Shown here: positions 18,010-27,076 of the stretch, one piece after another | Numbering within the stretch: the first letter of the stretch is position 1 | Layout: each line of letters begins with the position of its first letter | Assembly (NCBI GenBank): GCA_012317185.1 | Contig: CP048838.1 | Location: forward strand, 1,612,001-1,676,000 | From: [Clostridium] innocuum | Lineage (GTDB): Bacteria > Bacillota_I > Bacilli_A > Erysipelotrichales > Erysipelotrichaceae | DNA: 64,000 nt | Reading direction: 5' to 3' | Translations under genes and position numbers: made by a program | Notes under the pieces: generated by a model | The model's database searches: none | Told to the model about the DNA's origin: nothing | What the model saw: only the letters and a program-made list of their open reading frames with translations

Positions 18010-18918
18010 ATGAATAAAGAAAAAATGAATTATGAACAGCGTCTTCTGCATGTGACGGTCGCTGCGGGAATTCTGTTTTCCGTAATCGAGGTCATGATGG
18101 CAATCTATACAAATTCACAGGCGGTGCTGATGGACAGTATCTATGACGGTGCGGAGGCTGTTGTCCTTGCGCTGATGGTCTTTCTTGTACCGCTGCTGTA
18201 CCGCCCGTATTCGGAGCGCAAGCCATATGGCTACTCCCAGCTGGAGTCCTTCTTTTTGTTGATGAAGGGAGGTTTTCTGGCAGCTGTAACTATTGGATTG
18301 ATCGTTGGTAATGTACAGATGATCGTTAATGGCGGAAATCATGTGGATCAGGGAATGATTGGCTGGTTTGAGCTGTTTCTGGCAGTGCTGTCCGCTGTCA
18401 TACTCATCGTCTTACTGGTGATGAATCGCCGTGTCGATTCTCCTTTGATAAAAGCGGAGCTGCTGGGCTGGAAAATTGATGTGTGCAGCAGCATCGGTGT
18501 TGCCGCTGCGTTTCTGTGTGCCGGCCTGTTGGCCGATACCTCGCTTGCATGGCTGTCTCCCTATGTGGATCAGATTATCGCCATCGTCATTGCGATGATC
18601 ATGCTGCCGCAGCCATGGCGTATGATGAAGGATGCATTTCGCAGTCTGATTCTGTTTGCGCCTGAGGAGGATGTAACACAGCGGATTCGAAGGCTGGCGG
18701 ATCATGAATTCGAACGGTATTCCTATGAACCAACCTTTTATAATATCATACAGACCGGACGAAAGCTTTGGGTGGAAATATACATCCGCAACGATACCAA
18801 TATGATCAATGTGACACAGCTTGCGGCTATACAGAAGCAGCTGAGCAGCTCCCTGCAGGATATTTATGATGATGTCTATGTGGAAATCACACCGGATATC
18901 AAAGAAGCGGCAGGCTGA
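18010..18918 (+). CDS. cation diffusion facilitator family transporter
   Basis: 302 residues with six predicted helices and a C-terminal cytoplasmic domain. The first half of the metal site, LMDSIYDGAE (DxxxD in helix 2), is intact. In helix 5 the usual HxxxD reads GWKID, so the His is replaced by Gly and only the Asp remains. KPYGYSQLESF is the typical loop after helix 2. CDF proteins export divalent metals by proton antiport; the altered site leaves the metal uncertain. Monocistronic; the start ATG has AAGTGAGGC about a dozen bases upstream. Confidence 0.85.
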   Translation: MNKEKMNYEQRLLHVTVAAGILFSVIEVMMAIYTNSQAVLMDSIYDGAEAVVLALMVFLVPLLYRPYSERKPYGYSQLESFFLLMKGGFLAAVTIGLIVGNVQMIVNGGNHVDQGMIGWFELFLAVLSAVILIVLLVMNRRVDSPLIKAELLGWKIDVCSSIGVAAAFLCAGLLADTSLAWLSPYVDQIIAIVIAMIMLPQPWRMMKDAFRSLILFAPEEDVTQRIRRLADHEFERYSYEPTFYNIIQTGRKLWVEIYIRNDTNMINVTQLAAIQKQLSSSLQDIYDDVYVEITPDIKEAAG

Positions 18919-19092
18919 TTCTCAGGTATATGTAATTTGAAAAACGGCTTACAGCATCCTCGCAGAAAGGTCAAGTGCAGGACAGCCTGAAAGTCCATCA
19001 CTTTAGCTTATTCTAAAGGTGAACAGTATACTATCGTCAGAAAAGAAAGCCCCTGTACACGAAGGACTTCCTTTTTCAAAAGACATCCTGTA

Positions 19093-19221
19093 GCGAATTG
19101 GGTTCTTTCTCGATTGCAGGTAAACGTAAAATAGGGAGACTTCCAACTATTGCAGTTATCAATACAAGTTGGAGTCTCCCCTTTTGCAAACACCCTAAAG
19201 TAAGAAAGAACCTCGAATTGC
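19093..19221. repeat. dispersed structured repeat element, copy 1
   Basis: This ~125-base element recurs at 35153-35275. Its ends are inverted (GGTTCTTTCT at 19101 and AGAAAGAACC at 19203, extended by AATT on both sides). An inner inverted repeat (GGGAGACTTCCAACT with AAGTTGGAGTCTCCC) is followed by CTTTTGCAAACACC. No coding capacity is present. It lies between the convergent CDF and hydrogenase genes and may act as a terminator. It could be a MITE or a structured RNA. Confidence 0.65.
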
Positions 19222-19254
19222 TGTACAGGATGTCTGTTTTATTTTTTTATGTGT

Positions 19255-20769
19255 TTATTCTTTGGTCAGTAAATCCAGGTTATCCAGATATTCACTTTCG
19301 AATGCAAGCTTTTTTTCTGCATCATTTGTATATTTCTTAACCAGAGCACTGGATTTGATTACCGGCTGCAATGTTCCGGCACCGGCTACACAGCCACCCG
19401 GACATGCCATACCCTCCAGCAGATAGCCGTTTCTTTTTCCAGCCTTTGCCATCATCAGCATGGTGCGGCAGTTTTTCAGACCTTCAGCGGAATCGATCAG
19501 AACCTCCTTGTCCGGATGCTCCTTCTGAATACACTGCTTCACCGCATTGGCAACGCCTCCGCTGACAGCAAAGCCACGACCATTGGCAGTGCCTTCCTCA
19601 AATGGAGCGTCTGCCTCGACCTGCGGCAGGTTGATTCCCTTTGCTTCAAACATCCCCATTACCTCTTCAAAGGTCAAGACAAAATCCACATCACTTCTCA
19701 CACTTTTCCTGCTGGCTTCCAGCTTCTTTGCGGCGCAAGGTCCGATGAAGACAACCTTTGCGTCCGGCTTTTGCTTTTTGATCAGCCGTCCGGTCAGTAC
19801 CATCGGAGTCAAAGCCATGGAAATATACGGCTTGAAGTCCGGGAACAGCTTTTTCGCCATAACAGACCATGCAGGACAGCAGGAGGTCGCCATGAACGGC
19901 TGCTCAGCCGGTACCTTGCTCAGGAAATCCTCAGCTTCCTCCACTGTACAAAGGTCAGCACCGATTGCAACTTCAACAACATCCGCAAAGCCAAGCTCCT
20001 TTAACGCTCCTTTTACCTTTTCCGGTGTGACAGTCGGTCCAAATTGGCCGACAAAGGCAGGGGCAATCGCGGCAATCACCTCCTTACCGGACTTCATCGC
20101 ATGAATGGTTTGGAAAATCTGTCCCTTATCGACAATGGCACCGAACGGACAATTCACCAGACACATACCGCAGGATACACACTTATCATAGTCGATTTCC
20201 GCCCGACCCAGCTCATCGGAGGTAATGGCATCCATACCGCAGCTTCTTGCACAAGGACGCTCCAGCTTATTGATTGCACCATATGGACACACATCCATAC
20301 AGCGTCCGCATTTGATGCATTTCTCCTGATCGATGTAGGATTTTCCGTTCACCATAGAGATCGCATCCTTTGGACATACCTCCTTGCATGGATGTGCCAG
20401 ACAGCCCTGACACGTATCGGTTACCACAACCGTCTTTTCCGGACATGCATTGCAGGCAAACTTGATAACGTTTACCAGTGGGTCATCGTAATATTTTTCG
20501 GCGATGGCACTCTCTTCAATACCATCACTCAGGGAAGAATGCTCATCCATTCTTCTTACAGGAAGACCGATTCCAAGACGCAGGCGCTCACCAACGATGG
20601 CACGCTCCAGAAAAATAGAATCACGGTAAGTAGCACGTTCTCCCGGGATAATTTTAAATGGCAGCTTTTCAATACTGCTTGCATAATCTCCGCCTTCATA
20701 GGCAAGGCGGGCGATTTCTGTAAAGACATTTCTTCTTATATCAGTTACTGAATTGTAAATTCCTCTCAT
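19255..20769 (-). CDS. monomeric [FeFe]-hydrogenase, group-B-like
   Basis: 504 residues. After about 100 N-terminal residues come ferredoxin-type motifs (CNACPEKT, CQGCLAHPCKEVCP, CIKCGRCMDVCP, CARSCG, CVSCGMCLVNCP) and then the H-cluster domain: TSCCPAW at 295-301 (L1), FIGPCAAKKLE near 345 (L2) and EGMACPGGCVAGAG near 460 (L3), giving all four H-cluster cysteines. The signatures differ from the usual TSCCPGW and MPCxxKKxE of group A and fit group B, whose physiological role (H2 production or regulation) is unsettled. Oxygen-sensitive and cytoplasmic. The HydEFG maturases are not in the window. RBS GAGGTGAAAC. Confidence 0.9.
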   Translation of the reverse strand: MRGIYNSVTDIRRNVFTEIARLAYEGGDYASSIEKLPFKIIPGERATYRDSIFLERAIVGERLRLGIGLPVRRMDEHSSLSDGIEESAIAEKYYDDPLVNVIKFACNACPEKTVVVTDTCQGCLAHPCKEVCPKDAISMVNGKSYIDQEKCIKCGRCMDVCPYGAINKLERPCARSCGMDAITSDELGRAEIDYDKCVSCGMCLVNCPFGAIVDKGQIFQTIHAMKSGKEVIAAIAPAFVGQFGPTVTPEKVKGALKELGFADVVEVAIGADLCTVEEAEDFLSKVPAEQPFMATSCCPAWSVMAKKLFPDFKPYISMALTPMVLTGRLIKKQKPDAKVVFIGPCAAKKLEASRKSVRSDVDFVLTFEEVMGMFEAKGINLPQVEADAPFEEGTANGRGFAVSGGVANAVKQCIQKEHPDKEVLIDSAEGLKNCRTMLMMAKAGKRNGYLLEGMACPGGCVAGAGTLQPVIKSSALVKKYTNDAEKKLAFESEYLDNLDLLTKE

Positions 20770-20788
20770 AACGTTTCACCTCGATTCC

Positions 20789-20816
20789 ATTATACTGTAT
20801 TTATTTCTATTTGTAA
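20789..20816 (-). promoter_or_regulatory. promoter of the [FeFe]-hydrogenase gene
   Basis: On the minus strand TTACAA (20816-20811) and a perfect TATAAT (20794-20789) are 16 bases apart, 20 bases before the start codon. Confidence 0.65.
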
Positions 20817-21198
20817 GCAGGAAATGTAAATTTGTGAAATTTTTCGTTACCTTCATAATCTATAAGCTTAATATCACTTTTTCAGTGAATTACAGCGATA
20901 AGCTATGAGACAAAGGAAATGAGTAAGGCACATGGTAAACAAAACTTCCAAGCAGCAGGAATGAAAGCATCGTGTTCCAGCAGGGTGGCCTGCGGTATGC
21001 ATTCCTTATAAATACTCATTAAGGAAAAGAAATTTAAAGTGCCTCATACATATGATACTGCGGCAATGCATATCGCGGTGTATGTTTCGATTTGAATGGA
21101 ATCCGGTTATGAAAAGCAGCAGAGGTTTTTTAGCCGTAAGGTACACAAGCAGGCGGAATTCTGCTATAATTTCAGAAACAAAGGAAACAGGTGATGGT
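20817..21198. other. intergenic region
   Basis: About 380 bases between divergent genes. The plus strand is open in the aldehyde dehydrogenase frame from 21052, but that segment does not resemble the family and is treated as untranslated. Nothing else is recognised. Confidence 0.35.
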
Positions 21199-22569
21199 AT
21201 GGAAATCAAAGGATTGGTAAAGAAACAGCGTGCATATTTTCGCACGCAGGCAACAAAGGATTTGGAAATACGCCGAAATGCATTGAAGAAGCTGCGTTCA
21301 GCAATTCGCGACATGGAAGCGGAAATTCATGCGGCTCTGCGCGCAGACCTCAATAAATCCGATATGGAAGCGTATATGAGCGAAACCGGTATGGTGCTGA
21401 GTGAGCTGACCTATCAGCTTCGCCATATAGAGCAGTGGGCAAAGCCAAAGCGCGTTCATACACCACTTGCACAGTTTTCAGCAAAAAGCTGGACGCAGTT
21501 TGAGCCTTATGGGGTAGTTCTGGTAATGGCGCCGTGGAATTATCCGTTCCAGCTTTCACTGGAGCCGGCGATTGGCGCGATAGCGGCAGGGAATACGGTC
21601 ATCATCAAGCCGAGTGCCTATGCGAGCGCAACCTCTGCCATCATCGCAAAGCTGATTCGCCGTTGCTTTCCCAGTGAATATGTGGCAGTGGTTGAGGGAG
21701 GCCGCCGTGAAAATACAGAGCTGCTGGAGCAGCGCTTTGATTATATCTTTTTTACCGGCGGAGTAGAGGTCGGCCGTCTGGTCATGGAAAAGGCCAGCAG
21801 ATATCTGACACCGATCACGCTGGAGCTTGGCGGTAAAAGTCCATGCATTGTAGATAGGAGCGCAAATTTGAAGCTGGCTGCCCGCCGTATTGCGTTTGGG
21901 AAGTTCCTGAATGCGGGACAGACCTGTGTTGCCCCGGATTATGTATATGTAGAGGCATCGGTGAAAAATGAGTTTCTGGCTTATCTGCAGGACAGTCTGC
22001 ATACCTTTTTTCAGGGAAGTGCCATGGATTGTGCAACCTATCCGAAAATCATCAATAAAAAGCATTTTGACCGCCTTTGTGCACTCATGCAGGAGGGAAG
22101 CATCTGTATGGGCGGAGCCATCCGTGAAGAAACGTGTCAAATCGAGCCAACGGTAATTGAGAATATCTCATGGGACAATGCCATCATGCAGGAGGAAATC
22201 TTTGGTCCGCTGCTTCCGATACTGACCTTTACGGATCTGGATGAGGTTATACAGACACTTCTGGATAAGGAAAAACCTCTGGCATTGTATCTGTTCAGCG
22301 AGCAGAAGCAGAATCAGCACAGGGTGTTGTCAGCTCTTAGCTATGGGGGCGGCTGCATCAACGATACGATTATTCATCTGGCAACGAGTGCGATGGGCTT
22401 TGGCGGTGTTGGTCAAAGCGGGATGGGAAGCTATCACGGCTATGACAGCTTTCAAACCTTCTCTCACTGCAAGAGTATCGTAAAAAAAGCGAACTGGATC
22501 GATCTGCCTTTTCGCTATCACCCCTATACAACATGCAAGCAGCGCCTGGTGCGTCTGTTTCTGAAGTAG
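21199..22569 (+). CDS. NAD(P)-dependent aldehyde dehydrogenase (class 3-like)
   Basis: 456 residues, the short class-3 form. It oxidises aldehydes to acids. Visible motifs: PWNYPFQLSLEPAIGAIAAGN, IIKPSAYAS, FFTGGVEVGRLV, the general base in TLELGGKSPCIV, the nucleophile in NAGQTCVAPDYVYV, EEIFGPLLPIL and GFGGVGQSGMGSYHG. I begin at MEIKGLVKKQRAYF (21199) because helix 1 of the family begins there and an AGGTGATGG sequence precedes it. The polysaccharide deacetylase start is only six bases after its stop, so both are probably on one mRNA, though no functional link is obvious. Confidence 0.9.
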   Translation: MEIKGLVKKQRAYFRTQATKDLEIRRNALKKLRSAIRDMEAEIHAALRADLNKSDMEAYMSETGMVLSELTYQLRHIEQWAKPKRVHTPLAQFSAKSWTQFEPYGVVLVMAPWNYPFQLSLEPAIGAIAAGNTVIIKPSAYASATSAIIAKLIRRCFPSEYVAVVEGGRRENTELLEQRFDYIFFTGGVEVGRLVMEKASRYLTPITLELGGKSPCIVDRSANLKLAARRIAFGKFLNAGQTCVAPDYVYVEASVKNEFLAYLQDSLHTFFQGSAMDCATYPKIINKKHFDRLCALMQEGSICMGGAIREETCQIEPTVIENISWDNAIMQEEIFGPLLPILTFTDLDEVIQTLLDKEKPLALYLFSEQKQNQHRVLSALSYGGGCINDTIIHLATSAMGFGGVGQSGMGSYHGYDSFQTFSHCKSIVKKANWIDLPFRYHPYTTCKQRLVRLFLK

Positions 22570-22575
22570 GTGTTT

Positions 22576-23370
22576 ATGCGTCAGAGAAAGCTAACGGTCA
22601 TCCTGCTTTGCATCCTGCTATTGCTGTATGCGGGAAATGCGCTTGTGCAGGCGTTTAACCGCGAGGACGGCATACCGATTATCGGCTATCACCATATTGT
22701 TCCGGATGCTGATAAACAGGCCTTCTTCCCGAACAACATGTGGGTGATCTCCCTCTCTGATTTTGAACGGCAGATGCAGCTGTTAAAGGAAGAGGGCTAC
22801 CACAGTGTGACACTGGAGGATGTATATGCCTGGAAGATGGGGAAGAAAGATTTGGATGAGAAAAGTATTGCCATCACCTTTGATGACGGATTTTATTCAA
22901 CGACGAAATTTGCACAGCCGGTATTGAAGCGCTATGGCTTTACCGGCTCGGTATTCGTGATTGGCTCGGCTATTGATGAGCAGCACGGTCCCTATGATCC
23001 TAAGCTTCGCCAGCATGCTTCCCATGCGGATATGCAGGATGAACGTGTGCTTCAGTATTTCTCACATTCCTATGATCTTCATCATAAGAATGCGGATGGC
23101 TTTCGCATCGATCAGCTAAACGATGAACAGCTGCAAAGGGATACGGAGCAGGCCGCAAAGCAGGGCTCTATCACCTATTACGCATATCCGTATGGGAAAT
23201 ATAATAAAAGAATACAGAAAATTCTAAAGGATAACGGCACGCGCCTTGCCTTTGGATACAATGAGAACCGCAAAGCAAAACGCAGTGATGATTCCTATGC
23301 ACTGCCGCGGTTTAATGTCAACGCCTATACCAGACTGGATGTATTCCGCGCCATGCTGGAAAGCAAGTAA
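22576..23370 (+). CDS. polysaccharide deacetylase family protein (NodB fold)
   Basis: 264 residues. An N-terminal membrane anchor or signal segment (LTVILLCILLLLYAGNALVQA) is followed by an extracellular NodB domain: IIGYHHIVP, the catalytic and metal motif ITFDDGFYST, the His pair in SHSYDLHHK and YAYPYGKYN. These are the conserved metal-binding residues, so it is probably an active N-acetylglucosamine or peptidoglycan deacetylase acting on cell-wall polymer. The ATG at 22576 uses the AGGTG overlapping the previous stop; a GTG at 22570 is the alternative. Confidence 0.85.
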   Translation: MRQRKLTVILLCILLLLYAGNALVQAFNREDGIPIIGYHHIVPDADKQAFFPNNMWVISLSDFERQMQLLKEEGYHSVTLEDVYAWKMGKKDLDEKSIAITFDDGFYSTTKFAQPVLKRYGFTGSVFVIGSAIDEQHGPYDPKLRQHASHADMQDERVLQYFSHSYDLHHKNADGFRIDQLNDEQLQRDTEQAAKQGSITYYAYPYGKYNKRIQKILKDNGTRLAFGYNENRKAKRSDDSYALPRFNVNAYTRLDVFRAMLESK

Positions 23371-23483
23371 GAAAAAAACACAGATTTTCCCTCCACCATT
23401 GTGATACGCCTATGTTGGGCATCGGACATTTGCATATAGTGGATTGAGATGGATGAAATCTCATATAAAGGAGGAAATCTTAC

Positions 23484-24005
23484 ATGTATAACTCAAGATG
23501 CAATTGTTCTTCCAACAGCGGACGCGGGTCTTCCTGCGCACGCAATGGAGAAAGAATTCTGGTAAACCAGTCCGGCTGCAATACGGAAAGCCGTTCCCGC
23601 TGTTCCTGTGTCAACACCTACCGTCCTGGCTGCGGTGGTAATCATGGCAGCTGCGGCTGTCATCACCATGACAATGACTGCGGTTGTGGAAGCAATGGAA
23701 ACTCTCATGGCTGTGGCTGCGGCAATCACCGTCCGTGTCCGCCAAGACCATGCCCGCCAAGACCGTGTCCACCAAGACCATGCCCACCAAAACCGTGTCC
23801 GCCAAAACCATGTCCACCGAGACCATGCCCGCCAAGACCGTGTCCGCCACGCCCTAGCTGTGAGGACCGCTGCCGTGAGCAGTATCGCCGCTGCATGAGA
23901 AACTGCCGACTGCGTGATGATGATCTGCGTGAGGATTATGCGGAAGCATTCGACTATGATGAAACAGATAGAAAATACGAAGAGTACGAAGAATACGAAG
24001 ATTAA
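23484..24005 (+). CDS. cysteine- and proline-rich repeat protein (coat-like)
   Basis: 173 residues with no recognised domain. Residues 1-80 are rich in Cys, Gly, Asn and Ser (NSRCNCSSNSGRGSSC; GCGGNHGSCGCHHH), residues 85-124 are eight uninterrupted CPP(R/K)P pentapeptides, then come CEDRCREQYRRCMRNC and a strongly acidic tail (EYEEYEED-like). There is no signal peptide. The ribosome site AAAGGAGG is excellent. High cysteine with poly-Pro repeats suggests a cross-linked structural protein such as a spore-coat component; this is inference. The repeat nature means lengths may vary between strains. Confidence 0.75.
   Translation: MYNSRCNCSSNSGRGSSCARNGERILVNQSGCNTESRSRCSCVNTYRPGCGGNHGSCGCHHHDNDCGCGSNGNSHGCGCGNHRPCPPRPCPPRPCPPRPCPPKPCPPKPCPPRPCPPRPCPPRPSCEDRCREQYRRCMRNCRLRDDDLREDYAEAFDYDETDRKYEEYEEYED
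23735..23854 (+). repeat. eight 15-bp tandem coding repeats (CPPRP)
   Basis: Eight copies of a 15-base unit of the form TG(T/C)-CC(G/A)-CC(A/G)-A(G/A)A-CC(A/G), the last ending CGC-CCT. Alternating TGT and TGC codons give a partial 30-base higher-order period, as expected for slippage or unequal crossing over. Confidence 0.9.
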
Positions 24006-24042
24006 CAGCTGATTCCTTTTTCAGGCGATTCATATAACAAAC

Positions 24043-24072
24043 GGACTCCTGCATGTATTGCAGGGGTCTTTA
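24043..24072 (+). terminator. rho-independent terminator
   Basis: GACTCCTGCA and TGCAGGGGTC pair around a short loop and are followed by TTTA. It lies 40 bases after the Cys/Pro-rich gene. Confidence 0.7.
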
Positions 24073-25168
24073 CGTATTATGGGAATTTGCATATTTGGCG
24101 AATTATAATTATTTCCAGTTATATGTATAAACCGTCATGTTGAGAGGGGAAGAAAAGCAGAAAGAAAACACAGAAGATCTGCAGGGGATTTTCAAATATC
24201 GATGAATAAAAGTTCATTTCTGCAGGTTGTCTAAAATACTTTCCGGATACACGATATGTTCACATTATATACAGTATTCATATATCCATCTTTGCGATTT
24301 GTCTTTCAGAATATCTTTGGACATTTTTATTTGATAGGGGAGTTGAGAATGGTTTGAAGATCTAGTTGTATTTCTATCGGCATTTGTGATACCCTTGCGA
24401 TACGAAAAAAAGGAGGGGCAGCCCATGAAAAAACATATACAAACCATAATGATGATGTATGCATCTCAATCACAAAAGCCCCGGCCTTTCTGCATGTCAC
24501 TCTGAGCGATATTTTCTTCGCATTCCTATAGAATTTTAACACATGGCACCTTTTTCTATATCATGATGCACAAGTCTGTCAATTATCAGCGGACATTGTT
24601 GCGGCTACTTCATTTGCCATAAAAATAACAGTGACAGAGGATCACCCGATCATATTCCTGAAGCAAAACATGAAAAAGGAAAGAAGGGATAAGACCATGC
24701 GTGAAACTCAAAAATTGCTTCTGTTATAACAAAGTATTTATGAGATAAATATAAGAGGGGGACAATGAAAAGATGGAAGGGGATGTAGTTGGGCTGTGAA
24801 GTATCGATCAAATAGGTCATTGTACATCTGTTTTATTGAGTGATATGCTGCCTGATAAGATATTTACAACAATGGTGGTGCAATTTAAATGCAATTCTTT
24901 TAATTTGTACTGAAAGAAGTGTGTATGTATAAATAAGCATGTTGTACAGACTTTGAAAAATCATCCAGTTGTTATTGTATGAATAATATAAAAGCTTATC
25001 GATGCTTAGAAAATTCAGTGTATAACATAGCAAATAGAGCGATTACATGTAACACAATGGACAAATATCCTTTGAATAGAGAAGTAGAAGTCGTTTCGCT
25101 AACATGTATTTAATCGAAAAGGTGTTTAAATGGGTATCTTTTTCATGAAAGGGAGTATCAAACGTTAA
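24073..25168. other. long AT-rich noncoding stretch
   Basis: About 1.1 kb more AT-rich than the flanks, with no convincing gene other than one possible small peptide (24425). Several good-looking AGGGGG or AGGAGG sequences precede frames that close within a few codons (for example near 24760). This looks like decayed DNA. Confidence 0.4.
24425..24505 (+). CDS. possible 26-residue peptide
   Basis: An ATG follows AAAGGAGGGG by a good distance and encodes MKKHIQTIMMMYASQSQKPR plus six residues. There is no membrane segment and no known family. It may be the first codons of a deleted gene. Listed only because the ribosome site is strong. Confidence 0.2.
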   Translation: MKKHIQTIMMMYASQSQKPRPFCMSL

Positions 25169-25351
25169 ATGGTAGGGGATTTGTTATCGACGCCGGAAAA
25201 AGTTTATCCATCAGATGTTGAAGGATATGAATATGAAAATAGAAACGATGAGTTCCCTATATACATAGCATACTTTATTCTTTTTGATATATGTCAGTAT
25301 GGACCGCTTTCGAGAATAAAACATCACGGTCTGGAATCAAAAGGCGAATGA
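25169..25351 (+). CDS. hypothetical short protein, possibly a fragment
   Basis: 60 residues starting MVGDLLSTPEKVYPSDVEGY, with Tyr/Glu-rich content and an FPIYIAYFILFDICQYG segment. Only a weak AAAGGGAG site is present, 19 bases upstream. I do not recognise it. It could be a fragment of a larger gene or an unrelated small protein upstream of the kinase-like gene. Confidence 0.3.
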   Translation: MVGDLLSTPEKVYPSDVEGYEYENRNDEFPIYIAYFILFDICQYGPLSRIKHHGLESKGE

Positions 25352-25408
25352 TGATATGATAACGTCAGAATACAGCATACAACTGAGGCGAAAAGGAGTG
25401 TTAGCGAT

Positions 25409-25939
25409 ATGAATATTTTACTTTTTGGTGTTCCCAATGTTGGAAAAACAACAACCGGTAAATTATTGGCAGACAGATTAGGATATGACTTTCATGATAT
25501 AGATGAGGAGATTAAGCAGCGCTATAACATAACGATTGAGGAATTTGTTGGCATCGGGACAATTGAAGAAAGAGATGAAAAGAGGGGAAGGATTATTTGT
25601 GAATTGGTAAAGCGTAAAAATAACAAGGTGGTGTCCGTAACATCTATATCATATCCTGATTATTTTAAAGAGATTTTGAAAAGGGATGATGTTTTGGCAA
25701 TCGAACTGAAGGATACGGTTGAGAATATTTATAATCGTTTGATTTTTAGTGATGAAAATGATCATATCTATGTAGATGATGAATATAAAAATGCACATCG
25801 TGATTATTATCTAAGCGAAATTTACAAGGATCGGGTATGGTACGGCAGTGTGTATACCATTATTGAAGCAAAATATGATATGATGGGGCAGTCACCTGAG
25901 GATGTTGCAGATGGGATAATCAAAAAATTTCACCTATAA
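25409..25939 (+). CDS. shikimate-kinase-like P-loop protein
   Basis: 176 residues. Walker A is GVPNVGKTT, followed by GKLLADRLGYDFHDIDEEI, which matches the DxD substrate region of shikimate or gluconate kinases. The LID region and C-terminus are atypical (YVDDEYKNAHRDYYLSEIYKDR), so it may be a kinase of another small molecule rather than AroK. No aromatic pathway genes are near. It has lower GC than the surrounding core genes and lies in the accessory-like 24-33 kb region. RBS AAAAGGAGTG. Confidence 0.65.
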   Translation: MNILLFGVPNVGKTTTGKLLADRLGYDFHDIDEEIKQRYNITIEEFVGIGTIEERDEKRGRIICELVKRKNNKVVSVTSISYPDYFKEILKRDDVLAIELKDTVENIYNRLIFSDENDHIYVDDEYKNAHRDYYLSEIYKDRVWYGSVYTIIEAKYDMMGQSPEDVADGIIKKFHL

Positions 25940-26395
25940 AGGAGCTGCAAGGGAGCAGTGTCTGTTCATCATGCAAAAGTCTGCATCATGCAGCGTAAGG
26001 ATATTTTCTTTGAGACTTCAACATATAGAAATAATGCCCTTTCTTATGAAGATTTATACAGAGGTATTACGCAAAAGCGTTAAATATACTATAATTACGT
26101 TATATCGCATTTAGAAAGATACCTAGGCAATATCAAAGCGATAGAAATAGAAGTGGAGTCTTTTATAGAATTCACTTCTTTTTGTATTCACTATTCTTAA
26201 AATAGCAGTTCCATCATATATTCCGAAAGGATATAAGTATTGAGTAAGCTCGATTATGTCAATAAGTGGTAAATAGGTGACTGCTTTTATTTTTTACCTC
26301 ATGAAGAAATCCAGCTTGCAACTCGGGAGTTTATTCATTCATGACAATTTCATTTCACTGTGTTAGAATGAAGCTAGTCATAGGAGGAATGAATT
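25940..26395. other. intergenic region with terminator
   Basis: 450 bases with no credible gene; it contains the hairpin at 26149-26184. Confidence 0.35.
26149..26184 (+). terminator. rho-independent terminator
   Basis: AGAAGTG pairs with CACTTCT across a 17-base loop, followed by five T. Confidence 0.6.
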
Positions 26396-27076
26396 ATGGA
26401 TAGAGCAGTAACCACCTTGTTTATGCTGATGTCAGTAGATGGGAAAATCAGTACCGGGTCATCGGATGAAATGGATGTCGATAAAGACTTTCCTAATATA
26501 ACCGGCGTTAAGGAGGGACTTCATCAATATTATGAATTTGAACAAATGAGTGATCTATGGTCCTTTAATACCGGTCGAGTTCAGCAGAAAATGGGAGTAA
26601 ATGAAGAGGATTTCCCGGCAAAATCGCCTGTATCCTTTGTGTTGCTGGATAATCATCATCTAACGGAGCACGGCATTCGGTATTTCTGTCAGTTGTCCAA
26701 GGAATTTGTGTTGATTACACAAAACCCCGCACATCCGGCATTTTTAGTAAAGGAAGATAATTTACACATCATCATGCAGGATACGTTGGATCTGGCAGGC
26801 GCTTTGAAAATTTTAAAAGAGGATTATGGATGCAGTCGATTAACGGTACAGTCAGGAGGTACCTTGAACGGACTTTTTTTGAGGAAGAAATTGCTGGACT
26901 ATATAGATATTGTTGTTGCCCCGATATTGATTGGCGGAAAAGATACTGCAACACTGATTGACGGAGCTTCCATCACATCTGTAGATGATTTGCATGCATT
27001 GGGAGTACTGAAGCTGGAAGCGTGTGATGTACTGAAAAATTCGTATATTCGCCTAAGATATAAAGTGATCAATTGA
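26396..27076 (+). CDS. RibD C-terminal / dihydrofolate-reductase-fold reductase
   Basis: 226 residues. FMLMSVDGKISTGSSDEMD at the N-terminus and LTVQSGGTLNGLFLRKKLLDYIDIVVAPILIGGKDT near residue 150-185 are the characteristic NADPH-binding segments of the RibD_C family. Stand-alone members are NADPH-dependent reductases of uncertain substrate; no riboflavin genes are near. It has a clear AGGAGG site and is transcribed alone. Confidence 0.85.
   Translation: MDRAVTTLFMLMSVDGKISTGSSDEMDVDKDFPNITGVKEGLHQYYEFEQMSDLWSFNTGRVQQKMGVNEEDFPAKSPVSFVLLDNHHLTEHGIRYFCQLSKEFVLITQNPAHPAFLVKEDNLHIIMQDTLDLAGALKILKEDYGCSRLTVQSGGTLNGLFLRKKLLDYIDIVVAPILIGGKDTATLIDGASITSVDDLHALGVLKLEACDVLKNSYIRLRYKVIN

Noticed and set aside
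23608..23898. Alternative frame through the CPPRP repeats giving DHARQDRVHQ-like repeats
   Set aside because: Any tandem 15-base repeat is open in several frames. Only the CPPRP frame has a ribosome site and continues past the repeats.
24073..25168. Possible prophage or integrated-element remnant in the AT-rich gap
   Set aside because: No integrase, structural gene, attachment repeats or tRNA edge could be found.
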